A stretch of DNA of 64,000 bases from JAAFHZ01 sp964247085 (GCA_964247085.1 CAXTSX010000001.1:1-64000); one strand, 5' to 3'; counted from the stretch's first letter, positions 16,376-25,758 are shown. Notes: a model not told the origin generated them from the sequence alone. Program-made: numbers and translations.

Positions 16376-18016
16376 CTAGTCATTGCAAATAGCGATCGAT
16401 AATGGTGGTTGTTGATCACGACGAGCGGCCAGGGTTGCGGCCATAAAACCTTCAAACAGGGGATGGGGATTACTGGGACTAGATTGGAACTCTGGGTGAA
16501 ACTGGGTGGCAATAAAGAAAGGATGACTGGGTAACTCAATAATCTCCACCAAACGACCATCTGGAGAAGTACCGCTCACCCGGTAACCATCAGCAATAAA
16601 TAGCTCCCGGTAGGAATTATTAAACTCATAGCGATGACGGTGTCGCTCATAGACCACTTCCTGTTGATAAAGTCGAGATGCTAAAGAATTTTCTTCTAAC
16701 CGACAAGGATATAGCCCCAAGCGCATCGTACCGCCCAGATCCACCACATCATGTTGTTCTGGTAATAAATTGATTACTGGGTTCAAAGCTTCAGGGTCAA
16801 ATTCGGAGCTATGGGCTTTTTCCAAATTGGCCACATGCCGCGCCCACTCAATTACAGCCGACTGCATCCCCAGGCATAATCCCAAGAATGGCAGCTGTTT
16901 TTGCCGAGCATAGGTAATAGCGGCAATCTTCCCATCCACCCCCCGAATGCCAAATCCGCCAGGGACGAGAATGCCATTAATGCCTGCTAATTGTTGCTCG
17001 ATGTTGTCGGTGGTGAGTTCTTCGGAGTCAATCCATTCAATTTCTAATTTGCTACCAGTGGCGATCGATCCATGGCGTAGGGCTTCGACTACCGATAAAT
17101 AGGCATCGGAAAGTTTGGTGTACTTACCAACAATCCCAATTCTGACCGGTTCCACTGACGAATACAGTCGGTCTACCATGCTTTGCCATTTACTCAGCTC
17201 TGGTACTCTTTGCTCCATTTTCAGCAATTTAAGTGTTTGGGTGGCCAAGCCTTCCCGTTCCATAATCAGGGGGACTTCGTAAATACTGGAGGCATCCGGA
17301 GCACCCATCACTGACTCCACCGGCACATCACAAAATTCGGATAGCTTTTCTTTGATGTCTTGGGGAATTGGCTCAACACAGCGACAGATCAAAATATCAG
17401 GTTGAATGCCGATCGATCGCAATTCCTTAACCGAGTGTTGAGTAGGCTTAGTTTTTAATTCCCCTGCCGCCGGAATCCAAGGAATAAGCGTGACATGCAT
17501 ATAAATCACATTGCCCCGACCCACTGTTTTCCGAAACTGACGAATAGCTTCCAGGAAGGGTAAAGACTCAATATCCCCGACAGTGCCCCCAATTTCAGTG
17601 ATTACTACGTCCGGGTTGGTATTTTTAGCGACCCGTTCAATCCGCTGTTGAATTTCGTTAGTGATGTGCGGAATTACCTGCACGGTGCCGCCATGGTAAT
17701 CACCGCGCCGTTCTTTGTTAATTACTGATTGATAAATTGCGCCGGTAGTCACACAGTTAAGACGCGACATAGAGGTATCGGTGAAGCGCTCGTAGTGTCC
17801 TAAATCTAAATCCGTTTCCGCTCCATCTTTAGTAACAAAGACTTCCCCATGTTGAAAAGGGCTCATCGTACCCGGATCGACATTGATATAAGGATCCAAC
17901 TTGAGAATAGACACAGAGTAGTCACGGGACTTCAGTAACCGTCCGAGACTAGCGGCTACGATCCCCTTACCAATGCTGGAAACCACTCCACCAGTCACGA
18001 AAACAAACTTAGTCAT
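16376..18016 (-). CDS. pyrG: CTP synthase
   Basis: A 546-residue full-length enzyme that aminates UTP to CTP with glutamine and ATP, the last step of pyrimidine nucleotide synthesis. The N-terminal synthetase domain (1-265) starts TKFVFVTGGVVSSIGKG, with the P-loop-like GGVVSSIGKG at 9-18 and the LDPYINVDPGTMSPFQHGEV block. The C-terminal class I glutamine amidotransferase domain (about 290-530) has VPGGFG, the nucleophile C381 in FLGLCLGMQ, and the His-Glu pair in QFHPEF. The start ATG aligns with the family start. Housekeeping; confidently identified. Confidence 0.98.
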   Translation of the reverse strand: MTKFVFVTGGVVSSIGKGIVAASLGRLLKSRDYSVSILKLDPYINVDPGTMSPFQHGEVFVTKDGAETDLDLGHYERFTDTSMSRLNCVTTGAIYQSVINKERRGDYHGGTVQVIPHITNEIQQRIERVAKNTNPDVVITEIGGTVGDIESLPFLEAIRQFRKTVGRGNVIYMHVTLIPWIPAAGELKTKPTQHSVKELRSIGIQPDILICRCVEPIPQDIKEKLSEFCDVPVESVMGAPDASSIYEVPLIMEREGLATQTLKLLKMEQRVPELSKWQSMVDRLYSSVEPVRIGIVGKYTKLSDAYLSVVEALRHGSIATGSKLEIEWIDSEELTTDNIEQQLAGINGILVPGGFGIRGVDGKIAAITYARQKQLPFLGLCLGMQSAVIEWARHVANLEKAHSSEFDPEALNPVINLLPEQHDVVDLGGTMRLGLYPCRLEENSLASRLYQQEVVYERHRHRYEFNNSYRELFIADGYRVSGTSPDGRLVEIIELPSHPFFIATQFHPEFQSSPSNPHPLFEGFMAATLAARRDQQPPLSIAICND

Positions 18017-18123
18017 TAGCTTTAAATCGAAATTGTGCGGAATGAACCTGTTAATTCTGCCATAGTTTCGCCAAGAAAATTTTCCTAAAAACTCTACGAT
18101 GTTGAATAGAATTAGCTAGTGAA

Positions 18124-18675
18124 TTAGGCTTGCTTTATTTCATCCAGTTTTGCTAAGACTTCTTTACTATGAACAGTGGGATTGACACCCGTGAAAATAT
18201 ATTTCAGTTCGCCTTCTGGGGAAATCAAGAAGGTATGACGCATCGAAAAGACTCCGATCCAGGAGCCATAGGCTTTGCTAACCGCCCCATTAGTATCGGC
18301 CAGCAGAGGAAATTTGATGCCCTCAGAATCACAAAATTTGGCGTGGGTATCGATCGAATCGGCACTGATTCCAATTATTTGGGTATTCCGCTGGCTATAT
18401 TCACTAATATCTTGCTGAAAACGCCGCGCTTCGATCGTACAACCAGAGGTGAAATCCTTGGGATAGAAATACAGTACGACCCACCGGCCAGAATAATCAG
18501 TTAGCGAAACTTGGCCATCTCCCGTATTGGTAGGTAGAGTAAAAGCTGGGGCAGGAGCATTTAGAGCTGGTAGCTTGCCACCCAATGCTAGCGCTGGCAG
18601 AGAAAAACCCAGCCAGCTCCACAAACTGAGACTGACGGCCAGAATACTGGAAACAAAGCGACGGCGAGACAACAT
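18124..18675 (-). CDS. PrxQ/BCP-type peroxiredoxin, exported
   Basis: A 183-residue thiol peroxidase. Residues 1-32 are a signal peptide with SRRRF, a hydrophobic core and an ALA-like cleavage area, so it likely acts in the thylakoid lumen or periplasm (the RRR motif would allow Tat export). The peroxiredoxin domain follows: FYPKDFTSGCT with peroxidatic C79, GISADS and FPLLAD. Typical BCP/PrxQ proteins have a resolving cysteine five residues after the first (CxxxxC); here that position is arginine (GCTIEARRF). The only other cysteine in the mature part is C115, which could resolve in its place. It would reduce peroxides using thioredoxin-like donors. Confidence 0.87.
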   Translation of the reverse strand: MLSRRRFVSSILAVSLSLWSWLGFSLPALALGGKLPALNAPAPAFTLPTNTGDGQVSLTDYSGRWVVLYFYPKDFTSGCTIEARRFQQDISEYSQRNTQIIGISADSIDTHAKFCDSEGIKFPLLADTNGAVSKAYGSWIGVFSMRHTFLISPEGELKYIFTGVNPTVHSKEVLAKLDEIKQA

Positions 18676-18878
18676 AGCGGAAGCACTTTTAGTGAACTTT
18701 TGCTAAGTTAACACAAAAATTTAGCTGAAATTCGGTGCATTCCAGAAGTAATCTGTTTTTTCAGAACAACTAAAATTTCTGATACAATTGGCGTAGATTG
18801 ACCAGCAACATCACAAGAAAAATCTAAAATAATAGGTTTGTGGAGTACTGCGGTATCTAAACAGTTACTTCCTAGACC

Positions 18879-20564
18879 ATGAGCTGCTGTCTTAATCCCA
18901 CTTGTACACAACCACAAAATCAAGCCCGGAGCTTGGTTTGCGCTAACTGTGGTGCGCAGTTGTTGCTGAAACAGCGTTATCGATCGATCAAATTATTAGA
19001 TGTTGGGGGCATGAGTCGGGCTTTCTTGGCTGTCGATGAAGACATTCCTGGTCGCCCAGGATGTGTAGTGAAGCAATTTTTTCCATCGCCCCAGGTTGTT
19101 GATAATCCGAAGTCTTACGGTAAATCTTTAGAGTTGTTCCAACGAGAAGCAATGCAGCTGGACAAGCTCAGCCAGCGGTCACCACAAATCCCCAAGCTGT
19201 TAGCCTATCTAGAACAAGATCAAAAGTTTTACCTAGTTCAAGAATATATTGATGGTCAAAATCTGCTCAAAGATTTGGAGACCTACGGTGCTTATAGCGA
19301 AGAACATATTCGCCAATTTTTGCAGGAAATCCTACCAGTACTGCAATTTGTGCATGACCAGAAAGTCATTCACCGGGATATTAAGCCCGAGAATATCATG
19401 CACCGTAAAAATGGACAGCTGGTGTTGATTGATTTTGGCATGTCTAAGCAGCTGACCGAACAAGTAACTTCTCGGGGCACTACCGGCGGCACGATGGGCT
19501 ATGCGCCACCAGAACAACTACGCGCCGGGGTAGCCTATCCGGCTAGTGATTTGTTTGCGTTGGGTGCTACCTGTGTACATCTATTGACTAATGTTACCCC
19601 CGATAACCTTTACGACTTTCAACAGGATCGGTGGATTTGGCCAGATGTCTTGGCCAAAAAACAGCGGCTGGTCAGTCGTCAGCTGACCGAAATATTAAAT
19701 AAAATGTTGCGATCGGACGTTCAAGATCGTTATCAATCGGCTCACGAAATTCTGGTAGATCTAGCTGATCCGATCGCCCCCTCCCAACGGGCGATTCGCA
19801 CTAAACAAGCTTGGCAGATGGCGATCGGCACCCCCATTTTAATGGCTGGTCTGGGAATTGCCATTTTGAGCGATCAGATACAATGTAATTTGGGGATGGA
19901 AAATTCTTCCTGCCCAGTGGCCAAGGGACCTAAGCTGATTAATGGAGTGTTATATTTCCCCTTTGAACCAGGTCTGGATCAAAATGGTAAGTCCGCCGAA
20001 TTCAATATGGCAGTGCTGAGTCAAGAATACCGCTGGAAACCAGGTTCTGCCGATGCCGTGTATTTGGGTAATGCTGATCAAGCAATTCCCGTCACAGAGT
20101 TGAAAAGCGTGATGGAAGCCAAGGGCATTATCAAAATCATGGACAATCCCAACCAAATTATTGCCGTGGGGATGGCTTCTTGCGAGGGTCCGCAACCAGC
20201 GGAGGAAGTGCGCGCCTATGAACGAGCCAAAACGATCCAAACAGCTCTCGGCAAGACTATTTTTGCAGTCAAAGATTATCCACTACTGAATCTGGGTCAG
20301 TTTCGGCGGGATAGTTGTAGTCGGAATGCCCGGGACAATTCTTTTCAGCGCACCATGATTTTGATGGGCATTCGGAAGGAAACTGCTGGGGTGGTGCTAG
20401 CCGAAGCTCTACATGCCCGGTTGGCAAAAATCAGTAAAGATTTTAAGCTGGACGATTATTCCTTAGGCAGTAAAGAAAAATTTCAGCTAATTCCGGACGG
20501 GACACCCGTGGTTTATGAACCGGCGGCCACACCTACTCCTCTTGCTAGTCCCTCAGCTCCATAA
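18879..20564 (+). CDS. Ser/Thr protein kinase with N-terminal zinc ribbon
   Basis: A 561-residue membrane-anchored Hanks-type kinase. Residues 3-24 carry CCLNPTC and CANC, a four-cysteine zinc ribbon. The kinase domain (about 34-295) has the catalytic loop HRDIKPEN (165-172), DFG (185-187), a Gly/Thr-rich activation loop and APPEQ in place of APE. A single membrane helix lies at about 311-330, followed by a ~230-residue extracytoplasmic domain (VLYFPFEPGLDQNGKSAEFN...) that ends in a P/A/T-rich tail and may sense a ligand. The glycine loop is shortened (LDVGGMSRAF). Such kinases are numerous in cyanobacteria. FHA and PP2C genes elsewhere in this window could belong to the same signalling language, but a direct link is only inference. 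Confidence 0.88.
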   Translation: MSCCLNPTCTQPQNQARSLVCANCGAQLLLKQRYRSIKLLDVGGMSRAFLAVDEDIPGRPGCVVKQFFPSPQVVDNPKSYGKSLELFQREAMQLDKLSQRSPQIPKLLAYLEQDQKFYLVQEYIDGQNLLKDLETYGAYSEEHIRQFLQEILPVLQFVHDQKVIHRDIKPENIMHRKNGQLVLIDFGMSKQLTEQVTSRGTTGGTMGYAPPEQLRAGVAYPASDLFALGATCVHLLTNVTPDNLYDFQQDRWIWPDVLAKKQRLVSRQLTEILNKMLRSDVQDRYQSAHEILVDLADPIAPSQRAIRTKQAWQMAIGTPILMAGLGIAILSDQIQCNLGMENSSCPVAKGPKLINGVLYFPFEPGLDQNGKSAEFNMAVLSQEYRWKPGSADAVYLGNADQAIPVTELKSVMEAKGIIKIMDNPNQIIAVGMASCEGPQPAEEVRAYERAKTIQTALGKTIFAVKDYPLLNLGQFRRDSCSRNARDNSFQRTMILMGIRKETAGVVLAEALHARLAKISKDFKLDDYSLGSKEKFQLIPDGTPVVYEPAATPTPLASPSAP

Positions 20565-20589
20565 TCTTCTCGATATTACTTGTTGACCT

Positions 20590-21162
20590 ATGCCAGGATT
20601 AATTGTTGATTTGATTGCTACTGCCCAAGCGGGTGGGATGATTAGTTTTCCAACGGATACAGTGCCAGCTCTAGCCACTCAACCTAGCCAAGCCGGTTTA
20701 ATTTATGAATTAAAGCGGCGTAGCTCGGCTAAACCATTAATTCTGATGGCTGCCCAAAGTAGTGATCTTTGGGATTTTGTCCAGGGCACCAGTACAGAAT
20801 TGGCTAGTTGGCAGCAGTTAGCCGCTCAGTATTGGCCAGGTGCCCTGACCTTGGTATTACCAGCTAGTGATTTACTGCCGATCGCCATGAATCCCACGGG
20901 GGCGAAAACCATTGGCATCCGAGTACCTGCTTGTGATATTGCCCAGGAGATTTTGCGACAAACCGGCCCCTTGGCTACGACCAGTGCTAATTTGACTGGT
21001 CAATCAGCCTTGTTGACGATGGCGGAGATCGATCGGCAATTCCCCACCGTTCAGACTCTGGCGATGGACTCGGAATTACGACTAGCTGGTATTCCTTCCA
21101 CCGTCATCCAGTGGACTCCGGTAGGTTGGCAAGTGCTACGGCCAGGTAGTATTAGTTTCTAG
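20590..21162 (+). CDS. tsaC: L-threonylcarbamoyladenylate synthase (Sua5/YciO/YrdC)
   Basis: A 190-residue YrdC-fold enzyme that makes threonylcarbamoyl-AMP from threonine, bicarbonate and ATP for the t6A37 modification of ANN-decoding tRNAs. Family motifs are visible: GGMISFPTDTVPALA near the N-terminus (KxR/SxN-type nucleotide pocket follows), YELKRRSSAKPL, WPGALTLVL, IGIRVPAC and PLATTSANLTGQ. The length matches the short TsaC/YrdC form without the Sua5 C-terminal domain. The gene begins 25 bases after the kinase stop and may be co-transcribed with it. Confidence 0.92.
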   Translation: MPGLIVDLIATAQAGGMISFPTDTVPALATQPSQAGLIYELKRRSSAKPLILMAAQSSDLWDFVQGTSTELASWQQLAAQYWPGALTLVLPASDLLPIAMNPTGAKTIGIRVPACDIAQEILRQTGPLATTSANLTGQSALLTMAEIDRQFPTVQTLAMDSELRLAGIPSTVIQWTPVGWQVLRPGSISF

Positions 21163-21223
21163 TGAGCTGTTTGCATTGTGCCAATAGTTCAACTATCCTA
21201 GAGTTGCTATTATTCCTTTTTTC

Positions 21224-21919
21224 ATGCATAAGTCTGGCTTTACGTTGTTGGAATTAACTATTGCTCTATCCCTCACCGCAGTGGTTGTGGCGCTGATTAG
21301 TGGTGGCTTGTTGGCAGTATTGCAATTCGACCAGCGGTTTACAGCTATGCAGAAAAATCGCCGCGAGTTGCAACGAACCATAGATTTTATAGCAACTGAA
21401 ATGCAGATGTCCGATCGACTCGAACCTTGCCCTGAAATTCACCCACCAGCCTATTCGCCAGCTAGTGGTAGCCAACAACCACAACCGATTATAGTGTTAA
21501 CCATGCCAGCCAGTAGCAATCTGACACAGCCGATCGTTTATTATTTGGCTATTCCACCAGCTCGGAGTGTGTGGGCGGGTCCCCTGGCTCTCTATCGCTG
21601 GGGACCAACACTCCAATTGAATGGTAACTATAGTGCTAATGCGACTGGCGCTGGCTACAGTTACTACAATGAAGTTGTTGTCGATCGTGTGACCTCAACC
21701 AACAGTGCAGAACCTTGTGGTAGTTTATATTCCCAATCTATTCCACTCCGATCGGTTCGCCGGGGCTTTGCCATTTGTAGCGACCCTAATGGTGGGGTGG
21801 CAAGAATATCACTTCAACGGCAAGCTGAACAATCTCAGCAGATAATGGCTTTACAGGCCACAATTAGTAGTCGATCGCAGTCTAAACCAGCAGCGATCAG
21901 TAATTGTCCGGCACATTAA
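21224..21919 (+). CDS. prepilin-type pseudopilin
   Basis: A 231-residue type IV pilin-like protein. It has a very short class III leader MHKSG cleaved before FTLLEL, then a hydrophobic helix (to about residue 33) that anchors and assembles the subunit; the +5 glutamate is present. The globular part is rich in P, S, N and has paired cysteines. The helix-plus-linker (LQFDQRFTAMQKNRRELQRTIDFIATEMQMSDRL) resembles PulJ/PilW minor pseudopilins. It would be processed by PilD and act in pilus assembly, motility, competence or hormogonium polysaccharide secretion. No other pilus gene is in the window. Confidence 0.8.
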   Translation: MHKSGFTLLELTIALSLTAVVVALISGGLLAVLQFDQRFTAMQKNRRELQRTIDFIATEMQMSDRLEPCPEIHPPAYSPASGSQQPQPIIVLTMPASSNLTQPIVYYLAIPPARSVWAGPLALYRWGPTLQLNGNYSANATGAGYSYYNEVVVDRVTSTNSAEPCGSLYSQSIPLRSVRRGFAICSDPNGGVARISLQRQAEQSQQIMALQATISSRSQSKPAAISNCPAH

Positions 21920-22350
21920 GTCCAGAATTTATTAAGATAGTAAGTTACTATCAGCCAATTACGTTGAGATGAAGAAAAAAATCTATCCACCTTGACCAGT
22001 ATTTTGCCAGAACGCTCACACTTGTAGTGAAGAATTCCGACGAAATAGATCTACTTATAGCTAACTTTATTATTAATATTTGTAGTCATGATTCCTAATA
22101 GAAATAAATACCAGGGTAGCAACCATAATTTTAAGGAACCTGAGCTAGCGGACATTATGGTCGCCACCGAAATTCTATCAACGGGCAGGTATGATGAGGG
22201 CTGTGCTGCTGGCAGTGGGTACTGGTAAATTTTCCTTTTGGACTTTTCCCAAACCTGCTCTAGATCTTAAATTCCAGGAACAATTTTTGCTAATCCAGTA
22301 GATAAATTACGCTTTTAGCGATAAATTAAGGGGACTGAAGATTAATCGAA
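21920..22350. other. intergenic region with one tiny candidate frame
   Basis: About 431 bases between the pseudopilin and M50 protease genes. It is AT-rich in its first half. The only reading frame of note is 22088-22228 on the plus strand. No RNA gene, hairpin terminator or repeat was recognised. Confidence 0.5.
22088..22228 (+). CDS. small open reading frame, doubtful
   Basis: Forty-six codons from ATG to TAA, beginning MIPNRNKYQGSN and ending DEGCAAGSGYW. No ribosome-binding site is visible (TATTTGTAGTC precedes the ATG). The acidic middle (EPELADIMVATEIL) and a Cys/Gly/Trp-rich C-terminus vaguely resemble a peptide precursor, but no modification enzyme or exporter lies nearby and the frame may be open by chance. 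Confidence 0.2.
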   Translation: MIPNRNKYQGSNHNFKEPELADIMVATEILSTGRYDEGCAAGSGYW

Positions 22351-23652
22351 ATGCTAGAAGTAACCCTTTTTGTCTCCATTGGTTGGATAGTTTCCATCTG
22401 TCTACACGAATTTGGCCATGCCATACTGGCCTATTGGGGAGGTGATACTTCCGTCAAAGGAAAAGGCTATCTTACTCTCAACCCCTTTAAATACAGTGAA
22501 CCGGGTTATTCATTAATTCTGCCACTGCTCTTTTTGATGATGGGCGGCGTTGGATTACCTGGTACAGCCGTTTATATTAACAATCAGAATTTAGGTAGTC
22601 GCTGGCGACAGAGTGCCGTGGCCGCTGCTGGCCCCATTGCTAGTATCCTGACCGTATTAGCATTCGCAGGAATTTTTCGGGTGGTGAGCAGTCCGATCGC
22701 CTGGGTACAGCCTGCCCTGGCTTTTTTGATTTGGCTGCAAGTGTGGGGACTGTTGATTAATTTACTACCAATTCCCTCACTGGATGGATTTGGAATAATT
22801 GAGCCTTTTCTGGCGCGGCAGATTCGATCGTACGCAAAACCTTTCTACCAATACGGCTTTTTTGGCATATTATTGCTGCTTTGGATAGTTAAACCTTTTG
22901 GTAATTTTTTCCAAAGGGTGGCCATGACAATCACTCAACAAGCTTTAGGGATCCCCGTAGCCACTGCTATGGATGGTTACAATCTGTTTAAGCCGTGGTC
23001 ATTGCCAGTCATCCTGGGAATAATTGTGGCCTTTGCTATTAGCCGCAGATTCTTACAATCCCCGACAGAAACTATCTTAGAAAAAGGTGAGAAGTTGATT
23101 AAGCAACAGCGCTACGCCGAAGCGGTTTCGCTATTTAATCGAGATTTAAATCAGAATCCTCAAAACTTTGATGCTTGGTGGCTCAAGGGTACCGCTCTCT
23201 GTCATTTAAATTGTTATAACGACGCTCTAGATTGTTATCAAATAGCTTTGAAAATCAATCCTAGCATAGCCAGCCTTTGGCAAAATTCGGGGTTATTGTT
23301 GGCGGCCATGAATCGACCAGAACAAGCGATCGATATGTACAACCGCGCTTTGGAAATAGACCCCGATGATGTGCAGCTGTGGATCGGTAAAGCCATACTC
23401 TGGGCGGAACTAGGTCGGTTTCCGAAAGCACTAGCCACGATCGATCGAGCTGTAGAAGTGAATCCCCGTTCGGTAGAGGCTTGGTACCAAAGAGCCTGCT
23501 ATGAATCTCACTTAAGAGATTACGAATCGGCTTTGCTGAGTTTGAAGCAAGCTATTCAATTGAATCCGACCGTGCGTAATTCCGCTCGCACCGATCCTAA
23601 CTTTATGAATTTGCGCAATAATCTAGCTTTTCATCAGTTAACCGAAAACTAA
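22351..23652 (+). CDS. M50 (site-2) protease with C-terminal TPR domain
   Basis: A 433-residue intramembrane zinc metalloprotease. The first helix contains HEFGH (H19, E20, H23), and the second zinc-ligand motif NLLPIPSLDG has D145; several hydrophobic helices run to about residue 235. From about 245 to the end there are tetratricopeptide repeats (AVSLFNRDLNQNPQNFDAWW, ALDCYQIALKINPS, AIDMYNRALEIDPDD, ALATIDRAVEVNPRS). Site-2 proteases release membrane-tethered regulators; the TPR part probably recruits partners in the cytoplasm. M50-TPR fusions are known in cyanobacteria, but targets are not. It stands alone between intergenic spaces. Confidence 0.88.
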   Translation: MLEVTLFVSIGWIVSICLHEFGHAILAYWGGDTSVKGKGYLTLNPFKYSEPGYSLILPLLFLMMGGVGLPGTAVYINNQNLGSRWRQSAVAAAGPIASILTVLAFAGIFRVVSSPIAWVQPALAFLIWLQVWGLLINLLPIPSLDGFGIIEPFLARQIRSYAKPFYQYGFFGILLLLWIVKPFGNFFQRVAMTITQQALGIPVATAMDGYNLFKPWSLPVILGIIVAFAISRRFLQSPTETILEKGEKLIKQQRYAEAVSLFNRDLNQNPQNFDAWWLKGTALCHLNCYNDALDCYQIALKINPSIASLWQNSGLLLAAMNRPEQAIDMYNRALEIDPDDVQLWIGKAILWAELGRFPKALATIDRAVEVNPRSVEAWYQRACYESHLRDYESALLSLKQAIQLNPTVRNSARTDPNFMNLRNNLAFHQLTEN

Positions 23653-23703
23653 CCGAGGGGTTGGCAAAAAGATACCTCCATCAGTAAATTTTGATACCAC
23701 CGA

Positions 23704-24831
23704 TCAACAGGTCTTCGCATCGTATTCGAAGATAAATGGATACAACACCTTTTTACCTTTTTCAGCAGCCTTAATGGCTGGTAAACGGGCGGCATGTTGT
23801 CTTTGTGCGCTGGTATCAGATTCCTCTAAAGCTTTACCAATAAAAGGATTATTAGATTTATCTCCCAATTCCTGAGAAGAACTCAAAGGGACAATGGAGT
23901 TATCTACCTCTCCTTGATCGTCAATGGTAATGGCCACCAATATGTAACCATTTTTCTCTCCACTACAACGAAATCTAGTGCTGGACTTTTGGGGATAAGG
24001 TCTGAGTGGCAATCTTTGGGGCGGTCTTTCAATGATATTACTAGCACCCAAGGCTTTTTTTAGCTTCTGAATATCTTGGTTAAAGGTTTGTTGGATGCTT
24101 TGCAATCCTTTGTCTGACTTGCCACTAGGTTGGCGGGAGGGGCTGGACGGCGATTTGTTACCAGGATTACCTCTTGGTGATGCTGGTGCGTCGTCTAAGT
24201 TATCGGGTGTTGGATTATTAGTGGGCTGACCATTTGGAGTTTGAGACGGTTCAGATTCTAAATCTGTCGGTAAAGCAGTTTTGGTTTTAATGGGGATTGG
24301 TAATTTACCAGGTTTCGATATTTTACTGGGTGCTAGGGGCTGGCCAGTAACAGCTGGTTTGTTGGGATTCTTCGATGTAGTTTTGGGATTAAATGAATTA
24401 GACTTTTTAAGTTGGGTTCTATTGGGAGTAACCCTAGGAACAGGCAATACTCCTGCGCCCTGATTACCTTGACCAAAGGGTGGCAATGTCGTGGATGAGG
24501 AATTGAGCAGACTAGGTGTGGCGACTAGTGGATCTGCTTTGGCTGCGGCTGGCACGCGCGTTTTCTCGGCAGGGGTGAGTTCTACTACCTTTACCTTCCC
24601 AGTGAGGGGACGACTAGAAATACCGCTAAGATTGGTAAATAAACCTAAATTACTGGCTAGCAGGTAATTAATTCCAGTAGAAACAACAACTGCCACCACC
24701 TGAGATAGGATAGTGGACTTTGACGATCGGAAGCGGGGGAAAGAAGTATCTAGCATGTCAATGTCGATACTACCAGATTGGTGGATTAGTTGAGCATGGT
24801 TGAAAATTTGGTAACAGCCGACTGTTCCCAA
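23704..24831 (-). CDS. TonB-like proline-rich envelope protein
   Basis: A protein of 375 residues from a TTG start preceded by GAGAG, or 350 from the ATG at 24756. One membrane helix near the N-terminus (about residues 41-65, ILSQVVAVVVSTGINYLL) is followed by a long P/S/T/N/K-rich, low-complexity stretch (about 80-240) and a compact C-terminal domain (about 285-375) containing YILVAITIDDQGEVD and a final cysteine. This layout (anchor, extended periplasm-spanning linker, small C-terminal domain) is that of TonB-family energy transducers, though the C-terminal similarity is weak. No ExbB/ExbD genes are near. Could instead be a structural envelope protein. Confidence 0.6.
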   Translation of the reverse strand: MGTVGCYQIFNHAQLIHQSGSIDIDMLDTSFPRFRSSKSTILSQVVAVVVSTGINYLLASNLGLFTNLSGISSRPLTGKVKVVELTPAEKTRVPAAAKADPLVATPSLLNSSSTTLPPFGQGNQGAGVLPVPRVTPNRTQLKKSNSFNPKTTSKNPNKPAVTGQPLAPSKISKPGKLPIPIKTKTALPTDLESEPSQTPNGQPTNNPTPDNLDDAPASPRGNPGNKSPSSPSRQPSGKSDKGLQSIQQTFNQDIQKLKKALGASNIIERPPQRLPLRPYPQKSSTRFRCSGEKNGYILVAITIDDQGEVDNSIVPLSSSQELGDKSNNPFIGKALEESDTSAQRQHAARLPAIKAAEKGKKVLYPFIFEYDAKTC

Positions 24832-24881
24832 AATTCTCTCGATATCGCTGAAAATAGAAAATAATTATCAATTTGCTGCCC

Positions 24882-25580
24882 ATGCTCCCGACTGTTATTT
24901 TACCTGGATATCTAGAAAGTTCTACTGCGTATCTGCCCTTGGCGGCAGCTTTGTCTCACAAAGGCTCAACTACCACCGTGGTACCCGTGCGTTTCAGTGA
25001 TTGGGTGCCAACTATTGGCGGTCGATCGATGGTACCAATTCTACGCCTTTTGCACCAAACGGTAACAGCGGCCTTAGCCGAGCCAGGGGTAAATAAAATC
25101 AATTTGATTGGTCATTCTGCCGGGGGCTGGATTGCCCGGATGTACTTAGGGGAGTTGCCCTACACAATTCATCATGATGTCTCGGCAGCTGCCGGGTTGT
25201 GGAATGCCCACGGGCAGGTCGCCACTTTGATTTGTTTGGGGACTCCGCAGTTCAGTGGCGAAAAATGGACAAAAAAGAATTTGAACTTTGTCAATGACAA
25301 CTATCCGGGGGCTTTTTACCCAGAGGTGAATTATGTCTGTGTGGCCGGTAAGTCGGTATATGGCGAGCGTAAATGGGGCAGTTTGTTGGGCTACCAAAGT
25401 TATAAATTAACTTGCGGTACTGGCTATACTTGGGGTGATGGCATTACTCCGATCGAAGCGGCACATTTGGTTGGTGCTAATAATTTAGTGATTGAAAATG
25501 TCAAACATTCTCCCCGGTCTAAAGATCTTTGGTACGGTTCGCCCACAGTGCTGGCGGAATGGAGTCAATATTTGAGTTGA
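24882..25580 (+). CDS. alpha/beta-hydrolase, lipase-like
   Basis: A 232-residue serine hydrolase from the ATG (a TTG three codons earlier is possible). Motifs: TVILPGYLESSTAY (oxyanion loop region), nucleophile elbow IGHSAGG, LICLGTPQ and a late VKHSPRSKDLWYGS holding the probable catalytic histidine; the acid is likely in TWGDGITP. The layout resembles cyanobacterial/plastid PGAP1-like or triacylglycerol-lipase-like hydrolases. No signal peptide, so cytoplasmic or membrane-peripheral. It is divergent from the TonB-like gene with a short shared promoter region. The substrate is unknown, possibly a lipid ester. Confidence 0.8.
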   Translation: MLPTVILPGYLESSTAYLPLAAALSHKGSTTTVVPVRFSDWVPTIGGRSMVPILRLLHQTVTAALAEPGVNKINLIGHSAGGWIARMYLGELPYTIHHDVSAAAGLWNAHGQVATLICLGTPQFSGEKWTKKNLNFVNDNYPGAFYPEVNYVCVAGKSVYGERKWGSLLGYQSYKLTCGTGYTWGDGITPIEAAHLVGANNLVIENVKHSPRSKDLWYGSPTVLAEWSQYLS

Positions 25581-25758
25581 ACTGGTCATCATTAATCTGC
25601 TGATTTTCAAGACCCTATCCAGACATTTCCGATATGGCTTAGTTTTAGACCAGTTATTCGGCATTGACCATGTCAGGTTTGGGATATCATTCTTTGCGAG
25701 GCGTGACTGCTCGTGTGGGAATTAAGTTTTAAGATTCCTTGGCCAACTTTACGCGCAT

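Noticed and set aside
22088..22228. Heterocyst-inhibitor (PatS/PatX-like) peptide
   Set aside because: The tail GSGYW lacks the required RGSGR core and there is no signal peptide.
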